64,000 nt of DNA from UBA10364 sp905182675 (GTDB lineage: Bacteria; Bacteroidota; Bacteroidia; Flavobacteriales; Schleiferiaceae), in the NCBI GenBank assembly GCA_963933975.1, contig CAWVWE010000004.1, positions 1 to 64,000 of the forward strand, written 5' to 3'. The notes under the pieces were generated by a model. That model was not told the origin of the DNA. It saw nothing but the letters and a program-made list of their open reading frames with translations, and ran no database searches. The stretch's first letter is position 1. Each line of letters opens with the position of its first letter. The translations under genes and the position numbers were made by a program. This document shows positions 32,602 through 41,676 of the stretch, piece after piece.

Positions 32602-35211
32602 ATGCTTAAAAGGTACCCTCTTGTCGTTTTTTTAACGCTGCTTCTTTTTACCAGCTGCTCCACTACGAAGGATAAGTGGGTCAACAGAAAGTACCATGAA
32701 ACCACCGCTCGCTTCAACGCCTATTTCAATGGTTTAGAGGCCTATGACCAGGCGGTTTTAGATTTCGAAAAGACAGAGGAATTGGACTTTGAGAAGCTAC
32801 TGCCACTTTATTATTGGCCTGATGAAAAACAATCCACAGCACTTTTTTCCAAAATGGACCGTGCGTTAGAGAAAAGCGCTAAAGTCATTAAGCAGCACAG
32901 CATGGTGTTTCGCGGAAAACAGAAGAATGACTACGTCGTTAAGGCCTACTTACTCATTGCGCGAAGTAGGTTTTATAAAAACGAGCTTATTCAAACCCTT
33001 GAGGCAACTAGTTATTTAGAGGATCAATTTAGAGGGATAGAAAAAGCCAAAGAAGAGCTTTTCTGGGCAAAAATACTTGCCGCGCAAACTCATATCCGCA
33101 TGGACAACGCGTTTCAAGCGGAACCCCTTATAGACGACGTATATACTAAAGAATTGCCAAAAGATCAAAAGCACGCCGCTCAAAAAGTGTATGCCTATTA
33201 CTTCTTGCATGAACAGAATTGGGCAGAAGCCATAGAGTGGGTTACCGCCGCCGCCTTAACAGCACCTACAAAAGAGGATAAAGTACGTCTTACCTATATA
33301 AGCGCTCAGTTATATGGAAAACTCGGCATGGGATATGAAAGCGCGATTTCCTACAATAAGGTTTTAAAACTTCACCCAAACGACTACGACATTACTTTTT
33401 CAGCTCAAATTAAGAGAGCTGAGAATTTTGATGTTTACATGGAGGACATCGCAGTGATCGTCAAGGAGCTAACAAAAATGCTGAAAGACGATAAAAACAT
33501 TACATATCGAGATCAAATTTATTACGTCTGGGCATTAAAAGAGCTGGACCTTGAGCATTACCCTGATGGAGAGGCTCTTTTAAGAAACAGCATTGAGAGC
33601 TCAGTATCTAATCCAAAACAAAAAGGGAAAAGCTATTTGCGCTTGGCAGGAATAGAGTTTGACTTTAGAGACTTTTATAATGCACAAGCGTACTACGATA
33701 GCGCTATTTCGTTTCTTCCCGCAGACTACGCAGGCCTAGACACTTTAAAAGAACGTACAGAGGTGTTGAACGAGCTCGTTGCGCTGATTGACGTCGTGGC
33801 CCTGGAGGACAGTTTACAATCCATGTTTGGGATGAGTGAAGGGCAGCTTCGAAAAAAATTTCAAGCACATATTGAAAACAAGAAAAAACAAGAGGCTGAA
33901 ACCGCCAGAAGGGCTGAAATAGCCGCGTTAAACGCGGCTAAAAACGCACAACTAGCAGACGCTGGCCCAACAGCTGGTTCAGGTTCTGGGCAATGGTATT
34001 TTTATAACCCACAAGTAAGGTCAAAAGGATTAGCAGCCTTCAAAAGAGCTTGGGGAGACCGTGTGCTCGAAGACCATTGGAGAACGAAGGATAAGCCCGT
34101 TGAAGGTTTTGGGACAGGAGATCTAGTACTTGACAATCCGGAAGACACCTCTGCCACACAGGCGGGTTTATTGCCCGTGGACGACAACAACGTAGATTAT
34201 TACATGGCCCGAACACTTCAAAACGAAGGTGATCTAAACAAAAGCTTAACCCGAGAAGGAGTAGCAAAAGCTTCTTTGGGCTTTGTCTATAAAGACGGTC
34301 TACACGACTTAATGGCGGCGCAAGACACCTGGATGTCTTACATGAAGGAGTTTAGCGCGTTGTCACAAACAACACCCAAGGTGCTCTACGGAGAATACCT
34401 GCTATTTAACGAAACAGCACGTGAAGAGCAGCGTGACGAGGTAAAGGAAAGGCTGCTAAACGACTTTCCAAACAGTCCGTTCGCCGCATTATTGAGGGGT
34501 GAAAGAGACGGCCCCTCTATCCCCGCGAAAGAGCAAAAAGCCTATGACGACGTTTTTGCCGCCTACAATGATGGCGCCAACACTCGCGCTCAAGAGGCGC
34601 TGACAAGCTTTAAAACAACGTATCCAAACAGTGCCTTAAACCCTAAAGCAGCGCTTTTACAGGCCTATGTTTTTGGCGCAAAAGGAGACGAAAAAGAAAC
34701 GCAAGACCAACTTAAGGAGGTTATTAAATCGTATTCAGGTACAAAGGAGGCAACAAGAGCGGCCCAGATTTTAGCCTTATTGATGGACGAAAAAACCGTC
34801 GACGGAAAACAAACCAAAGGCTCGGGCGATCAAAAAGTAATAAAAGTGGACTTTGAAGATCAATCTAACGCGCCACATAAATTTATCCTTGTTTTGCCAG
34901 CGGAGAACGCAAAAATCAATGAACTTAGAAATGGACTGGCAGACTTTAATAAGGAGCACTTTAAATTTGATAACCTGCGCATTCAAAATATATTTTACGA
35001 TAAAAGTACCCAGCTTGTTATTATTAGTGGCTTAAGGTCGAAAGCAAAAGCCTTGGTTTATTTGAATACCTTTAACGAACAAGGAACGGCACTTGGCCAG
35101 TTCTATCCGAAGGAAATGACGGAGCTGTTTTATATTAACAACCCGAACTTCGGGAAGGTATATAGAGACAAAGTCCTAAAAGAATATATTCAATACTTTA
35201 AAGAATTATGA
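32602..35211 (+). CDS. SprE/PorW-like TPR lipoprotein of gliding/type IX secretion
   Basis: 869 residues. Lipoprotein signal with lipid Cys at 19 (LLLFTSC), then the family's opening KDKWVNRKYHETTARFNAYF. Tetratricopeptide-like helical repeats extend to about residue 400. They are followed by an Ala/Glu-rich coiled stretch (about 425-455) and a conserved YFYNPQ-type box (GSGQWYFYNP). SprE/PorW is required for type IX secretion and gliding in Bacteroidota. This suggests the organism has that system, though no other component is in the window. The stop overlaps the bactofilin start (ATGA). Confidence 0.85.
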   Translation: MLKRYPLVVFLTLLLFTSCSTTKDKWVNRKYHETTARFNAYFNGLEAYDQAVLDFEKTEELDFEKLLPLYYWPDEKQSTALFSKMDRALEKSAKVIKQHSMVFRGKQKNDYVVKAYLLIARSRFYKNELIQTLEATSYLEDQFRGIEKAKEELFWAKILAAQTHIRMDNAFQAEPLIDDVYTKELPKDQKHAAQKVYAYYFLHEQNWAEAIEWVTAAALTAPTKEDKVRLTYISAQLYGKLGMGYESAISYNKVLKLHPNDYDITFSAQIKRAENFDVYMEDIAVIVKELTKMLKDDKNITYRDQIYYVWALKELDLEHYPDGEALLRNSIESSVSNPKQKGKSYLRLAGIEFDFRDFYNAQAYYDSAISFLPADYAGLDTLKERTEVLNELVALIDVVALEDSLQSMFGMSEGQLRKKFQAHIENKKKQEAETARRAEIAALNAAKNAQLADAGPTAGSGSGQWYFYNPQVRSKGLAAFKRAWGDRVLEDHWRTKDKPVEGFGTGDLVLDNPEDTSATQAGLLPVDDNNVDYYMARTLQNEGDLNKSLTREGVAKASLGFVYKDGLHDLMAAQDTWMSYMKEFSALSQTTPKVLYGEYLLFNETAREEQRDEVKERLLNDFPNSPFAALLRGERDGPSIPAKEQKAYDDVFAAYNDGANTRAQEALTSFKTTYPNSALNPKAALLQAYVFGAKGDEKETQDQLKEVIKSYSGTKEATRAAQILALLMDEKTVDGKQTKGSGDQKVIKVDFEDQSNAPHKFILVLPAENAKINELRNGLADFNKEHFKFDNLRIQNIFYDKSTQLVIISGLRSKAKALVYLNTFNEQGTALGQFYPKEMTELFYINNPNFGKVYRDKVLKEYIQYFKEL

Positions 35212-35606
35212 TTTCAGCAGCTAAAAAGAACCCAGAACTCGCCCAAGCTTCAAATAGAATTTTAGCCGGAACAACCATTCAAGGAGATGTTCAAACGGAC
35301 GGAGATATTCGAGTTGATGGGAAAATTGTGGGCAACATGGTCGTCAACGGAAAACTGGTCATAGGAGAACACGGAAGTGTTGAAGGCGATGTTGAGTGTA
35401 AAACCGCGGCGATCGCAGGCAGCATGAGCGGCACTTTAAAGGTCCATCAAATGCTGTCGCTTTCTGTGTCTGCTAAGATTGACGGCAAGGTCCATTCCGA
35501 AAAACTTTCTGTAGAACCTGGCGCTGAGCTCAACGGGAGTGTCACAATGGGAGCGGTAATGCATAAAATAGGCGCCAAAGAAGAGAAAAGTGTCCAAACA
35601 GCCTAG
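35208..35606 (+). CDS. Bactofilin family cytoskeletal protein
   Basis: 132 residues. The polymer-forming beta-helix domain spans about 15-115 with repeating G-D/G-x-V turns (QGDVQTDGDIRVDGKIVGN). Bactofilins form non-nucleotide filaments involved in cell shape and envelope organisation. ATG 35208 overlaps the upstream stop (ATGA), so it is co-translated with the sprE/porW-like gene. The 3' end overlaps the AtpZ-like gene by 17 bases. Confidence 0.92.
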   Translation: MISAAKKNPELAQASNRILAGTTIQGDVQTDGDIRVDGKIVGNMVVNGKLVIGEHGSVEGDVECKTAAIAGSMSGTLKVHQMLSLSVSAKIDGKVHSEKLSVEPGAELNGSVTMGAVMHKIGAKEEKSVQTA

Positions 35607-35781
35607 CCCTTTCTTGAAATACTCAGGTCTTGCTTTTCAAATGGCCGGCCCCATCTTTGTAGGGGTTTTAGTTGGCCAATATCTTGATAACGAAGGAGAC
35701 ACGCCTGTTTACACCATTATTTTTTCCCTTGCAGGAACCTTCGCGGGTCTTTATTTAGCGCTGAAAGATTTTATTAAATGA
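35590..35781 (+). CDS. AtpZ/AtpI-type ATP synthase accessory membrane protein
   Basis: 63 residues, starting at GTG 35590 (MSKQPSPFLKYSGLAFQM); the next ATG would delete the conserved lead. Two transmembrane helices with the spacing YLDNEGDTPVYTIIFSLAG fit the AtpZ family (PF09527), which accompanies F-type ATP synthase operons and is linked to c-ring assembly or ion supply. It overlaps both neighbours, including ATGA with the next gene. Confidence 0.85.
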   Translation: MSKQPSPFLKYSGLAFQMAGPIFVGVLVGQYLDNEGDTPVYTIIFSLAGTFAGLYLALKDFIK

Positions 35782-36134
35782 AAAACATCCTGTTTTTACT
35801 TGTCTATACCGGGGCTTACACCCTCCAGTTATGGGTGTTCCAAACTGATAAAATAACAAGTATCTATTTTGCTTTGGCACTAATTCTTTTGTTGTTTACT
35901 ACGCTTTTGGGAAGAATTGCCAAGGTAAAAGAAGTTGAAAAGGGCTTGGTTTTTTTAGCGTTTTCGACCATCCGATTCTTTCTGTTTTTATCAGCACTTC
36001 TTCCTACGCTACTACACCGAACATCCCTTGATGTGTCAAAAGGAGCTGCCATTGCCCTTACAATACCATTGTTTTTAACGGTCGTTTATGACGCGTTAAA
36101 CACAGTGAAAGAGGTGTCGAAAAAGACCCCTTAG
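35778..36134 (+). CDS. Small integral membrane protein upstream of atpB
   Basis: 118 residues with four predicted membrane helices. It begins MKNILFLLVYTGAYTLQLW and ends with a basic tail. Position between an AtpZ-like gene and atpB, as in other Flavobacteriales (possibly the DUF6168 type, from memory), suggests an AtpI-like role in ATP synthase assembly. ATGA overlap with the upstream gene. No further function can be read. Confidence 0.7.
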   Translation: MKNILFLLVYTGAYTLQLWVFQTDKITSIYFALALILLLFTTLLGRIAKVKEVEKGLVFLAFSTIRFFLFLSALLPTLLHRTSLDVSKGAAIALTIPLFLTVVYDALNTVKEVSKKTP

Positions 36135-36161
36135 CAGATTGAAAAAATATTTAACAAGGCC

Positions 36162-36192
36162 TTGCTGTTGGGCGCATTCTGTCTTACATTTG
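36162..36192 (+). promoter_or_regulatory. Promoter of the atp operon
   Basis: TTG at 36162-36164 and TACATTTG (exact TAnnTTTG) at 36185-36192 with a 20-base spacer match the Bacteroidota sigma-factor consensus well. It lies 31 bases before the atpB ATG and separates atpB onward from the bactofilin transcript. Confidence 0.75.
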
Positions 36193-36223
36193 CCAAGAAT
36201 TTACGGCATACCCAAAGACTAAA

Positions 36224-37396
36224 ATGTTTGAAGCTACTTCACGTTATATTATAATCGCGGCATTAACGTTCCTTTTTGCCCCAGCTTCGCTGAAAGCTCA
36301 AGACCACTCTCATGACGATCAATTAGAATCGTCAACTCACGAAACAAGCCAGCTTGCACCTGCAGACGAAGGGCATAACGAAATTCACGGTCAAACCGTT
36401 GATGAAAAAGAATTCGAGATCACGGAACTGATAATGCACCACATTAGCGACTCCCATGAATGGCATTTTTTCGATTGGAATAGCCAACCAGTTTCTCTTC
36501 CTCTGCCAGTAATTGTTTATACTAAGAAAAACGGATTTAGTCTTTTTTCTAGCGGTAGATTTCATCACAATGACGACGGAGCGGTTGTTCACGAGTCATC
36601 TAACGGAGACCGGTTCATTAAGGTTCACGACAAAATATATCTTGCTGAAGAAGAATCAATAAACAATTCATACGCCCACTTCAGCGACTCTCATGAGGTC
36701 ACTAACACAACGCCTGATGCCGACATCAGTATAACGAAAAACGTATTTAACATGTTCCTTGGGGCCATGATTATGCTTCTTCTTTTTGCTGGAATCATTA
36801 GACGATACAAAAGCCAGGTGCCAAAAGGGGTTGCTAAATTTGTCGAGCCCTTGGTCGTGTTTGTAAGAGACGATATCGCCCTTCAAAATATTGGAGAAAA
36901 ACACTACAAAAGATTTACACCCTACTTATTGACGGTGTTTTTCTTTATTTGGATAAACAATGTCTTAGGTCTTATTCCTGGTGGCGCAAATTTAACGGGA
37001 AACATAAGCTTCACGCTTACCCTCTCTCTTCTAACCTTTGTTATTGTAAATATCAACGGCAACAAAGACTATTGGAGACACATCTTTTGGATGCCAGGAG
37101 TTCCTTATCCCGTTAGAGTGCTTATGGCGCTTATTGAAATTGTAGGGGTTTTCACCAAGCCGTTCGCTTTGATGATTCGTCTCTTTGCCAACATGACGGC
37201 AGGTCACATTGTAATACTATCCTTAATATCATTGGTATTCATCTTTAAAACGATTTGGATAGCTCCAGCATCAGTAATTCTCACACTCTTTATTTACATT
37301 ATTAAAGTGCTTGTTGCGTTTCTTCAGGCATATATATTTGCGCTTTTAACAGCGCTTTTTATTGGTCAAGCGACACAGGAGCATGACCACCACTAG
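36224..37396 (+). CDS. atpB: F0F1 ATP synthase subunit a
   Basis: 390 residues, longer than the E. coli protein (about 271) because of a signal sequence (cut after ASLKAQ) and a His-rich periplasmic N-terminal domain of about 140 residues. Both are usual in Bacteroidota. Six membrane helices follow. The essential Arg is R319 in IRLFANMTAGH. Subunit a forms the proton half-channels against the c-ring. First gene of the operon after its own promoter. Confidence 0.95.
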   Translation: MFEATSRYIIIAALTFLFAPASLKAQDHSHDDQLESSTHETSQLAPADEGHNEIHGQTVDEKEFEITELIMHHISDSHEWHFFDWNSQPVSLPLPVIVYTKKNGFSLFSSGRFHHNDDGAVVHESSNGDRFIKVHDKIYLAEEESINNSYAHFSDSHEVTNTTPDADISITKNVFNMFLGAMIMLLLFAGIIRRYKSQVPKGVAKFVEPLVVFVRDDIALQNIGEKHYKRFTPYLLTVFFFIWINNVLGLIPGGANLTGNISFTLTLSLLTFVIVNINGNKDYWRHIFWMPGVPYPVRVLMALIEIVGVFTKPFALMIRLFANMTAGHIVILSLISLVFIFKTIWIAPASVILTLFIYIIKVLVAFLQAYIFALLTALFIGQATQEHDHH

Positions 37397-37428
37397 TTCA
37401 CGAACCATAGTTTAATTAAATATATAAT

Positions 37429-37638
37429 ATGATGGTAGGTAGTATTGCAGCTCTAGGAGCAGGATTAGCCGTTATCGGCGTTGGCGTTGGAATTGGTCTT
37501 ATTGGTAAAGGAGCCATGGAAGGTATCGCACGTCAACCAGAAGCTTCTGGTAAGATTCAAACATCAATGATTATTGCAGCAGCTTTGATTGAAGGTGCCG
37601 GTCTTTTCGGTATCGTTGTCTCGTTGTTAGGCTTATAA
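37429..37638 (+). CDS. atpE: F0F1 ATP synthase subunit c
   Basis: 69 residues forming a two-helix hairpin with the loop GIARQPEA. The ion-binding carboxylate is E55 in AALIEGAG; Gly rather than Ser or Thr after the Glu argues for proton rather than sodium coupling. Two tandem ATGs occur at the start. It is followed by a hairpin that may raise c-subunit output relative to downstream genes. Confidence 0.97.
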   Translation: MMVGSIAALGAGLAVIGVGVGIGLIGKGAMEGIARQPEASGKIQTSMIIAAALIEGAGLFGIVVSLLGL

Positions 37639-37651
37639 TCATTTCCTTTAT

Positions 37652-37690
37652 GAAGTAGCCCAAGTCGGGATTGCCGGCGGGCTACTTTTT
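37652..37690 (+). terminator. Attenuator-like hairpin between atpE and atpF
   Basis: AAGTAGCCC (37653-37661) pairs with GGGCTACTT (37679-37687) around a 17-base loop that can itself pair, followed by a T-run. It resembles a leaky intrinsic terminator directly after the c-subunit gene, which is needed in the highest copy number. Confidence 0.6.
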
Positions 37691-37719
37691 AAACTACATT
37701 AGATTAAACACAGCATAAA

Positions 37720-38214
37720 ATGGATTTAGTTACTCCAGACTTCGGTCTCATTTTTTGGACGCTTGTAACGTTCTTGCTTCTTGTGTTCTTGCTCGGCAAG
37801 TTCGCGTGGAAGCCTATTCTCAAAATGGTAGATGACCGTGAAGCGAGTATTGAAGATGCTTTGAAAGCAGCGGAACGCGCTCGTGATGAAATGAAGTCTC
37901 TCCAATCGGATAACGAAGCGGTACTTAAAGAAGCACGCCAAGAGCGCGAGCGAATCTTAAAGGAAGCCCGTGAGATGAAGAATAAGATTGTCTCTGACGC
38001 AAAGGACATTGCTATCGCGGAAGGCGAGAAAGCAATTGCTTCTGCAAAGGCGGCCATCGTGGCTGAAAAAGCTTCTGCTATTGCAGAGCTTAAAAACCAA
38101 GCCGCTACTTTAAGCATTGAGATTGCCGAAAAAGTTTTGGGCAAAGAGCTAAGCGTCGAGAATAAGCAGGCTGAAATGATCAGCAAGATGATTGACGAAG
38201 TAAAATTCAACTAA
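37720..38214 (+). CDS. atpF: F0F1 ATP synthase subunit b
   Basis: 164 residues. One N-terminal membrane helix (about 8-26), then a long charged helix rich in Ala, Glu, Lys and Arg forming the peripheral stalk. The sequence FGLIFWTLVTFLLL and KFAWKPIL are typical. Six bases separate it from atpH. Confidence 0.95.
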   Translation: MDLVTPDFGLIFWTLVTFLLLVFLLGKFAWKPILKMVDDREASIEDALKAAERARDEMKSLQSDNEAVLKEARQERERILKEAREMKNKIVSDAKDIAIAEGEKAIASAKAAIVAEKASAIAELKNQAATLSIEIAEKVLGKELSVENKQAEMISKMIDEVKFN

Positions 38215-38220
38215 GAGGAT

Positions 38221-38778
38221 ATGAATTATCCAAGAGTTGCCACACGCTATAGCAAAGCTTTACTTGACCTGGCCGTTGAACAAAACGACCTAGACAGGAT
38301 AAGCTCAGATGTTGCGGTTTTAAAGGAAGCGATAAAAGGTTCTGAGGAATTGAAGTCATTGCTTAAAAGCCCTGTAGTAAAGGCAGGTAAAAAACAAGCC
38401 GTTCTCAACGAAATCTTCAGCGGCTCTTTTTCGCCACTGTTTGATCGATTTATCGCGTTGTTAACGAAAAACGGTCGTGAAAACGTACTTGCAGGAATAT
38501 GCGAGAAGTTCGAGAAGGATGTTTTAGAATACAAGGGCATCTTAGAAGCAGAGGTCACAACGGCGGTTGCCTTGACGGAAGCGGATAGAACGAAACTTAT
38601 GGAGACGTTGAAAAAGCAATTGGGCAAGGAAATAATACTTTCCGAGAAGATTGACACATCGACTATTGGAGGCATGAAACTGTTGGTAGGCGGCTTCCAG
38701 TTGGACAACACGATTTCAGGTAAGCTCAAAGCATTGAGAAGTCAACTGGTTGACAAGTCTTACGAGGCGAAAAATTAA
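38221..38778 (+). CDS. atpH: F0F1 ATP synthase subunit delta
   Basis: 185 residues. An N-terminal helical bundle begins RVATRYSKALLDLA and the C-terminal block is GGMKLLVGGFQLDNTISGKL. Delta joins the peripheral stalk to the F1 head. Normal length and position between atpF and atpA. Confidence 0.95.
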   Translation: MNYPRVATRYSKALLDLAVEQNDLDRISSDVAVLKEAIKGSEELKSLLKSPVVKAGKKQAVLNEIFSGSFSPLFDRFIALLTKNGRENVLAGICEKFEKDVLEYKGILEAEVTTAVALTEADRTKLMETLKKQLGKEIILSEKIDTSTIGGMKLLVGGFQLDNTISGKLKALRSQLVDKSYEAKN

Positions 38779-38806
38779 GAAAACAAAGACCTTAATATAA
38801 AGGATC

Positions 38807-40387
38807 ATGGCAGAAGTAAATCCAGCTGAAATTTCAGCTATTCTAAAACAACAACTCTCCGGAATGGCTGGAGGTGCAGATCTTCAGGAAGTAGGTACCG
38901 TGTTAGAGGTGGGTGATGGTATCGCTCGCGCTTACGGCCTATCGAATGCGCAATCTGGAGAATTGGTTGAATTTGAAAGTGGCCAGCAAGGCATCATTTT
39001 GAACCTAGAGGAAGACAACGTGGGTATCGTATTACTCGCTCCTTCGAATGACATTAAAGAAGGGACAAGCGTCAAGCGCACCAACACTATTGCATCTATC
39101 AACGTAGGTGAAGGAATGGTTGGTCGTGTCGTGGACACCTTAGGAAAACCAATTGATGGTAAAGGCCCAATTCAAGGCAAGACCTATGAAATGCCTCTTG
39201 AGCGTAAAGCTCCTGGTGTTATTTTTCGTCAGCCGGTAAACGAACCAATGCAAACAGGTATCAAGTCTATTGATGCGATGATTCCAATTGGTCGTGGACA
39301 ACGTGAGCTCATTATTGGTGATCGTCAAACAGGAAAGACAACGGTTGCTATTGACACCATTATCAATCAGAAAGAGTTTTTTGATAAAGGTGAGCCGGTG
39401 TATTGTATTTACGTTGCTATAGGTCAAAAAGGATCTACGGTGGCAGGTATAGCGAAGACCTTACAAGACTCCGGTGCAATGCAGTATACTACTATTGTTG
39501 CAGCGAACGCCTCAGATCCCGCTCCTATGCAGTTTTACGCACCTTTTGCGGGTGCTGCGATCGGTGAGTTTTTCCGCGATACTGGTCGACCTGGATTGAT
39601 CATTTTTGATGATCTTTCAAAACAAGCAGTTGCTTACCGCGAAGTTTCATTATTACTACGTCGCCCACCAGGCCGTGAGGCATATCCTGGTGACGTGTTC
39701 TATCTTCACTCAAGATTACTTGAGCGTGCTGCAAAAGTGATTGCAGACGACACTATTGCTTCTCAAATGAACGATTTACCAGAGTCCTTGAAAGGCATGG
39801 TAAAAGGAGGGGGCTCTTTAACAGCGCTTCCAATCATTGAAACACAAGCGGGTGATGTTTCTGCCTATATCCCTACAAACGTAATTTCTATTACAGACGG
39901 TCAAATATTCCTAGAGTCTGACTTGTTTAACTCAGGTGTTCGTCCTGCTATTAACGTTGGTATTTCGGTATCGCGTGTAGGAGGATCTGCTCAGATTAAG
40001 CCAATGAAGAAAGTATCTGGTACGCTGAAGTTAGATCAAGCACAATACCGTGAGCTAGAGGCCTTTGCAAAGTTTGGTTCTGATCTAGATGCGGCAACGA
40101 TGTCTGTGATCAATAAAGGACAGCGCAATGTTGAGATATTGAAGCAGGGTGTCAACGCACCAGTTTCCGTCGCCCATCAGGTTGCCATCATTTATGTTGG
40201 AACGAAAGGAAAACTCAACAAAGTCCCTGTAGGCAAGGTTAAGGCGTTTGAAATGTCTTTAATTGAATATATGGAGGCCAATCAAAAAGCGGCACTAGAG
40301 CGTATTGCTGCAGGCAAATGGACAGACGCAGAAATTGGCGCTATTGAAGCATCCATTGCTGAGGTCCTTCCTAATTACGAAGCTTAA
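38807..40387 (+). CDS. atpA: F0F1 ATP synthase subunit alpha
   Basis: 526 residues. Walker A GDRQTGKT, the REAYPGDVFYLHSRLLER block and PAINVGISVSRVGG are present. Non-catalytic nucleotide-binding subunit of the F1 hexamer. The catalytic beta subunit gene atpD and epsilon gene atpC are absent here and must form a separate locus, as is usual in Bacteroidota. Confidence 0.98.
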   Translation: MAEVNPAEISAILKQQLSGMAGGADLQEVGTVLEVGDGIARAYGLSNAQSGELVEFESGQQGIILNLEEDNVGIVLLAPSNDIKEGTSVKRTNTIASINVGEGMVGRVVDTLGKPIDGKGPIQGKTYEMPLERKAPGVIFRQPVNEPMQTGIKSIDAMIPIGRGQRELIIGDRQTGKTTVAIDTIINQKEFFDKGEPVYCIYVAIGQKGSTVAGIAKTLQDSGAMQYTTIVAANASDPAPMQFYAPFAGAAIGEFFRDTGRPGLIIFDDLSKQAVAYREVSLLLRRPPGREAYPGDVFYLHSRLLERAAKVIADDTIASQMNDLPESLKGMVKGGGSLTALPIIETQAGDVSAYIPTNVISITDGQIFLESDLFNSGVRPAINVGISVSRVGGSAQIKPMKKVSGTLKLDQAQYRELEAFAKFGSDLDAATMSVINKGQRNVEILKQGVNAPVSVAHQVAIIYVGTKGKLNKVPVGKVKAFEMSLIEYMEANQKAALERIAAGKWTDAEIGAIEASIAEVLPNYEA

Positions 40388-40396
40388 TAATTATAT

Positions 40397-40421
40397 AATC
40401 CAGGCGCGAAGCGCCTGGATT
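40397..40421 (+). other. Hairpin between atpA and atpG
   Basis: An 11-base perfect stem, AATCCAGGCGC / GCGCCTGGATT, closes on GAA. There is no T-run, so it is not an intrinsic terminator; an mRNA processing or stabilising hairpin is more likely. Confidence 0.6.
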
Positions 40422-40434
40422 TAAGATACGCACT

Positions 40435-41286
40435 ATGGCGAACCTTAAAGAGCTCAGAAACAGAATAACGTCTATCGGAAGCACGATGAAAATCACTTCA
40501 GCGATGAAGATGGTGAGCGCGGCTAAACTGAAGAAAGCTCAAGATGCTATCGTGCAAATGCGCCCGTACTCGTCTAAATTGACTGAAATTCTTCAGAAGG
40601 CGTCAAGCACTTTAGACAGTAGTGAAAACGCATACGGCGAAGTAAAGGAAGGCAACAAAACAAGACTAGTCGTTATTACTTCAAACCGTGGTCTTTGTGG
40701 AGGCTTTAATTCCAGCGTTGTAAAAAAGGCGAAGGCCTATATGCTCGATAATGACGAGGAGATAAGCATTGCATCGATAGGTAAAAAAGCAGGTGAAGCA
40801 TTTAAATACGATGCTCGTTTAGCCGACAGCAACATACAGCTGTGGGATGAGATTAATTTCGTCAACGCCTCGGCATATGCTGAATCATTGATGAAGGGCT
40901 ATTTAGCTGGAGACTTTGACAAAGTTGTAATTGTATACAATTCCTTCAGAAACGCAGCGGTTCAAATACCTACGGCTGAACAGTTTTTGCCTTTGGCACT
41001 AGACACCGAGGTAGTTGATGTAGACACTACAGAATACCTTTATGAGCCTTCTATGGCGGAGATTTTAGATGATCTGATACCGGTTTCTTTAAAAACCCAA
41101 CTTTACGCTGCGTTATTGGACGCGAACGCTTCCGAGCACGGTTCCAGAATGACAGCAATGCATAAAGCGACCGATAATGCACAAGAGCTTCAGGGAGACT
41201 TAAAACTGGTATACAACAAAGCTCGTCAAGCAGCTATTACCAATGAGATTCTTGAGATCGTTGGAGGAGCAGACGCGCTAGCGTAA
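40435..41286 (+). CDS. atpG: F0F1 ATP synthase subunit gamma
   Basis: 283 residues. The N-terminal helix ELRNRITSIGSTMKITSAMK with MVSAAKLKKA and the C-terminal RQAAITNEILEIVGGADAL form the rotor shaft coiled coil. VITSNRGLCGGFN lies in the central domain. Last gene of the operon before a terminator. Confidence 0.97.
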   Translation: MANLKELRNRITSIGSTMKITSAMKMVSAAKLKKAQDAIVQMRPYSSKLTEILQKASSTLDSSENAYGEVKEGNKTRLVVITSNRGLCGGFNSSVVKKAKAYMLDNDEEISIASIGKKAGEAFKYDARLADSNIQLWDEINFVNASAYAESLMKGYLAGDFDKVVIVYNSFRNAAVQIPTAEQFLPLALDTEVVDVDTTEYLYEPSMAEILDDLIPVSLKTQLYAALLDANASEHGSRMTAMHKATDNAQELQGDLKLVYNKARQAAITNEILEIVGGADALA

Positions 41287-41310
41287 AACTGAGCTAATCT
41301 TACATTATTT

Positions 41311-41341
41311 AAAAAACTCGTTCCAAAAGAGCGGGTTTTTT
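41311..41341 (+). terminator. Rho-independent terminator of the atp operon
   Basis: AAAAAACTCG pairs with CGGGTTTTTT (one G-U pair) around an 11-base loop, 24 bases after the atpG stop. Confidence 0.8.
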
Positions 41342-41449
41342 GCTGTTCAAAAACCCCTGTACAGGTAGATATATGTATTGTACGTTCTCAAATGTGCTTA
41401 CTGTGCTTCATTTTTAATAAATTGCTTGTCCAAACCAAAGCTATAAATC

Positions 41450-41626
41450 ATGCGACAAGCTACTCTACTAGAGAAGGAATTCATCAGTGTAAACGAATTG
41501 ATGGAAATTTTTGATATTTCCAGGGCAACGGCTCAACGATTGTTAAAAAGCGGGGAAATTGAAAGCTCCAAGCTTGGAGGAAAAGTGATTATTCCAACAA
41601 GGCCGTTGCGAGAGAAGTTTGTATAA
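41450..41626 (+). CDS. 58-residue helix-turn-helix protein (excisionase/MerR-like)
   Basis: Found by direct reading; it is below the usual length cut-off. ATG 41450, TAA 41624-41626. The core EFISVNELMEIFDISRATAQ is followed by RLLKSGEIESSKLGGKVIIP. It has the layout of an HTH_17/excisionase wing: helix, turn, recognition helix, then a short beta wing. It is a likely DNA-binding protein. It stands alone between the atp terminator and a histidine kinase gene starting 50 bases later. No phage or integrase gene is nearby, so an excisionase role is unlikely; a small transcription regulator is more plausible. Confidence 0.75.
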   Translation: MRQATLLEKEFISVNELMEIFDISRATAQRLLKSGEIESSKLGGKVIIPTRPLREKFV

Positions 41627-41676
41627 AACCTTAGGACCAGCTTCCGTTGATGCGTCTAATGTTCTAACTTCGAGAC

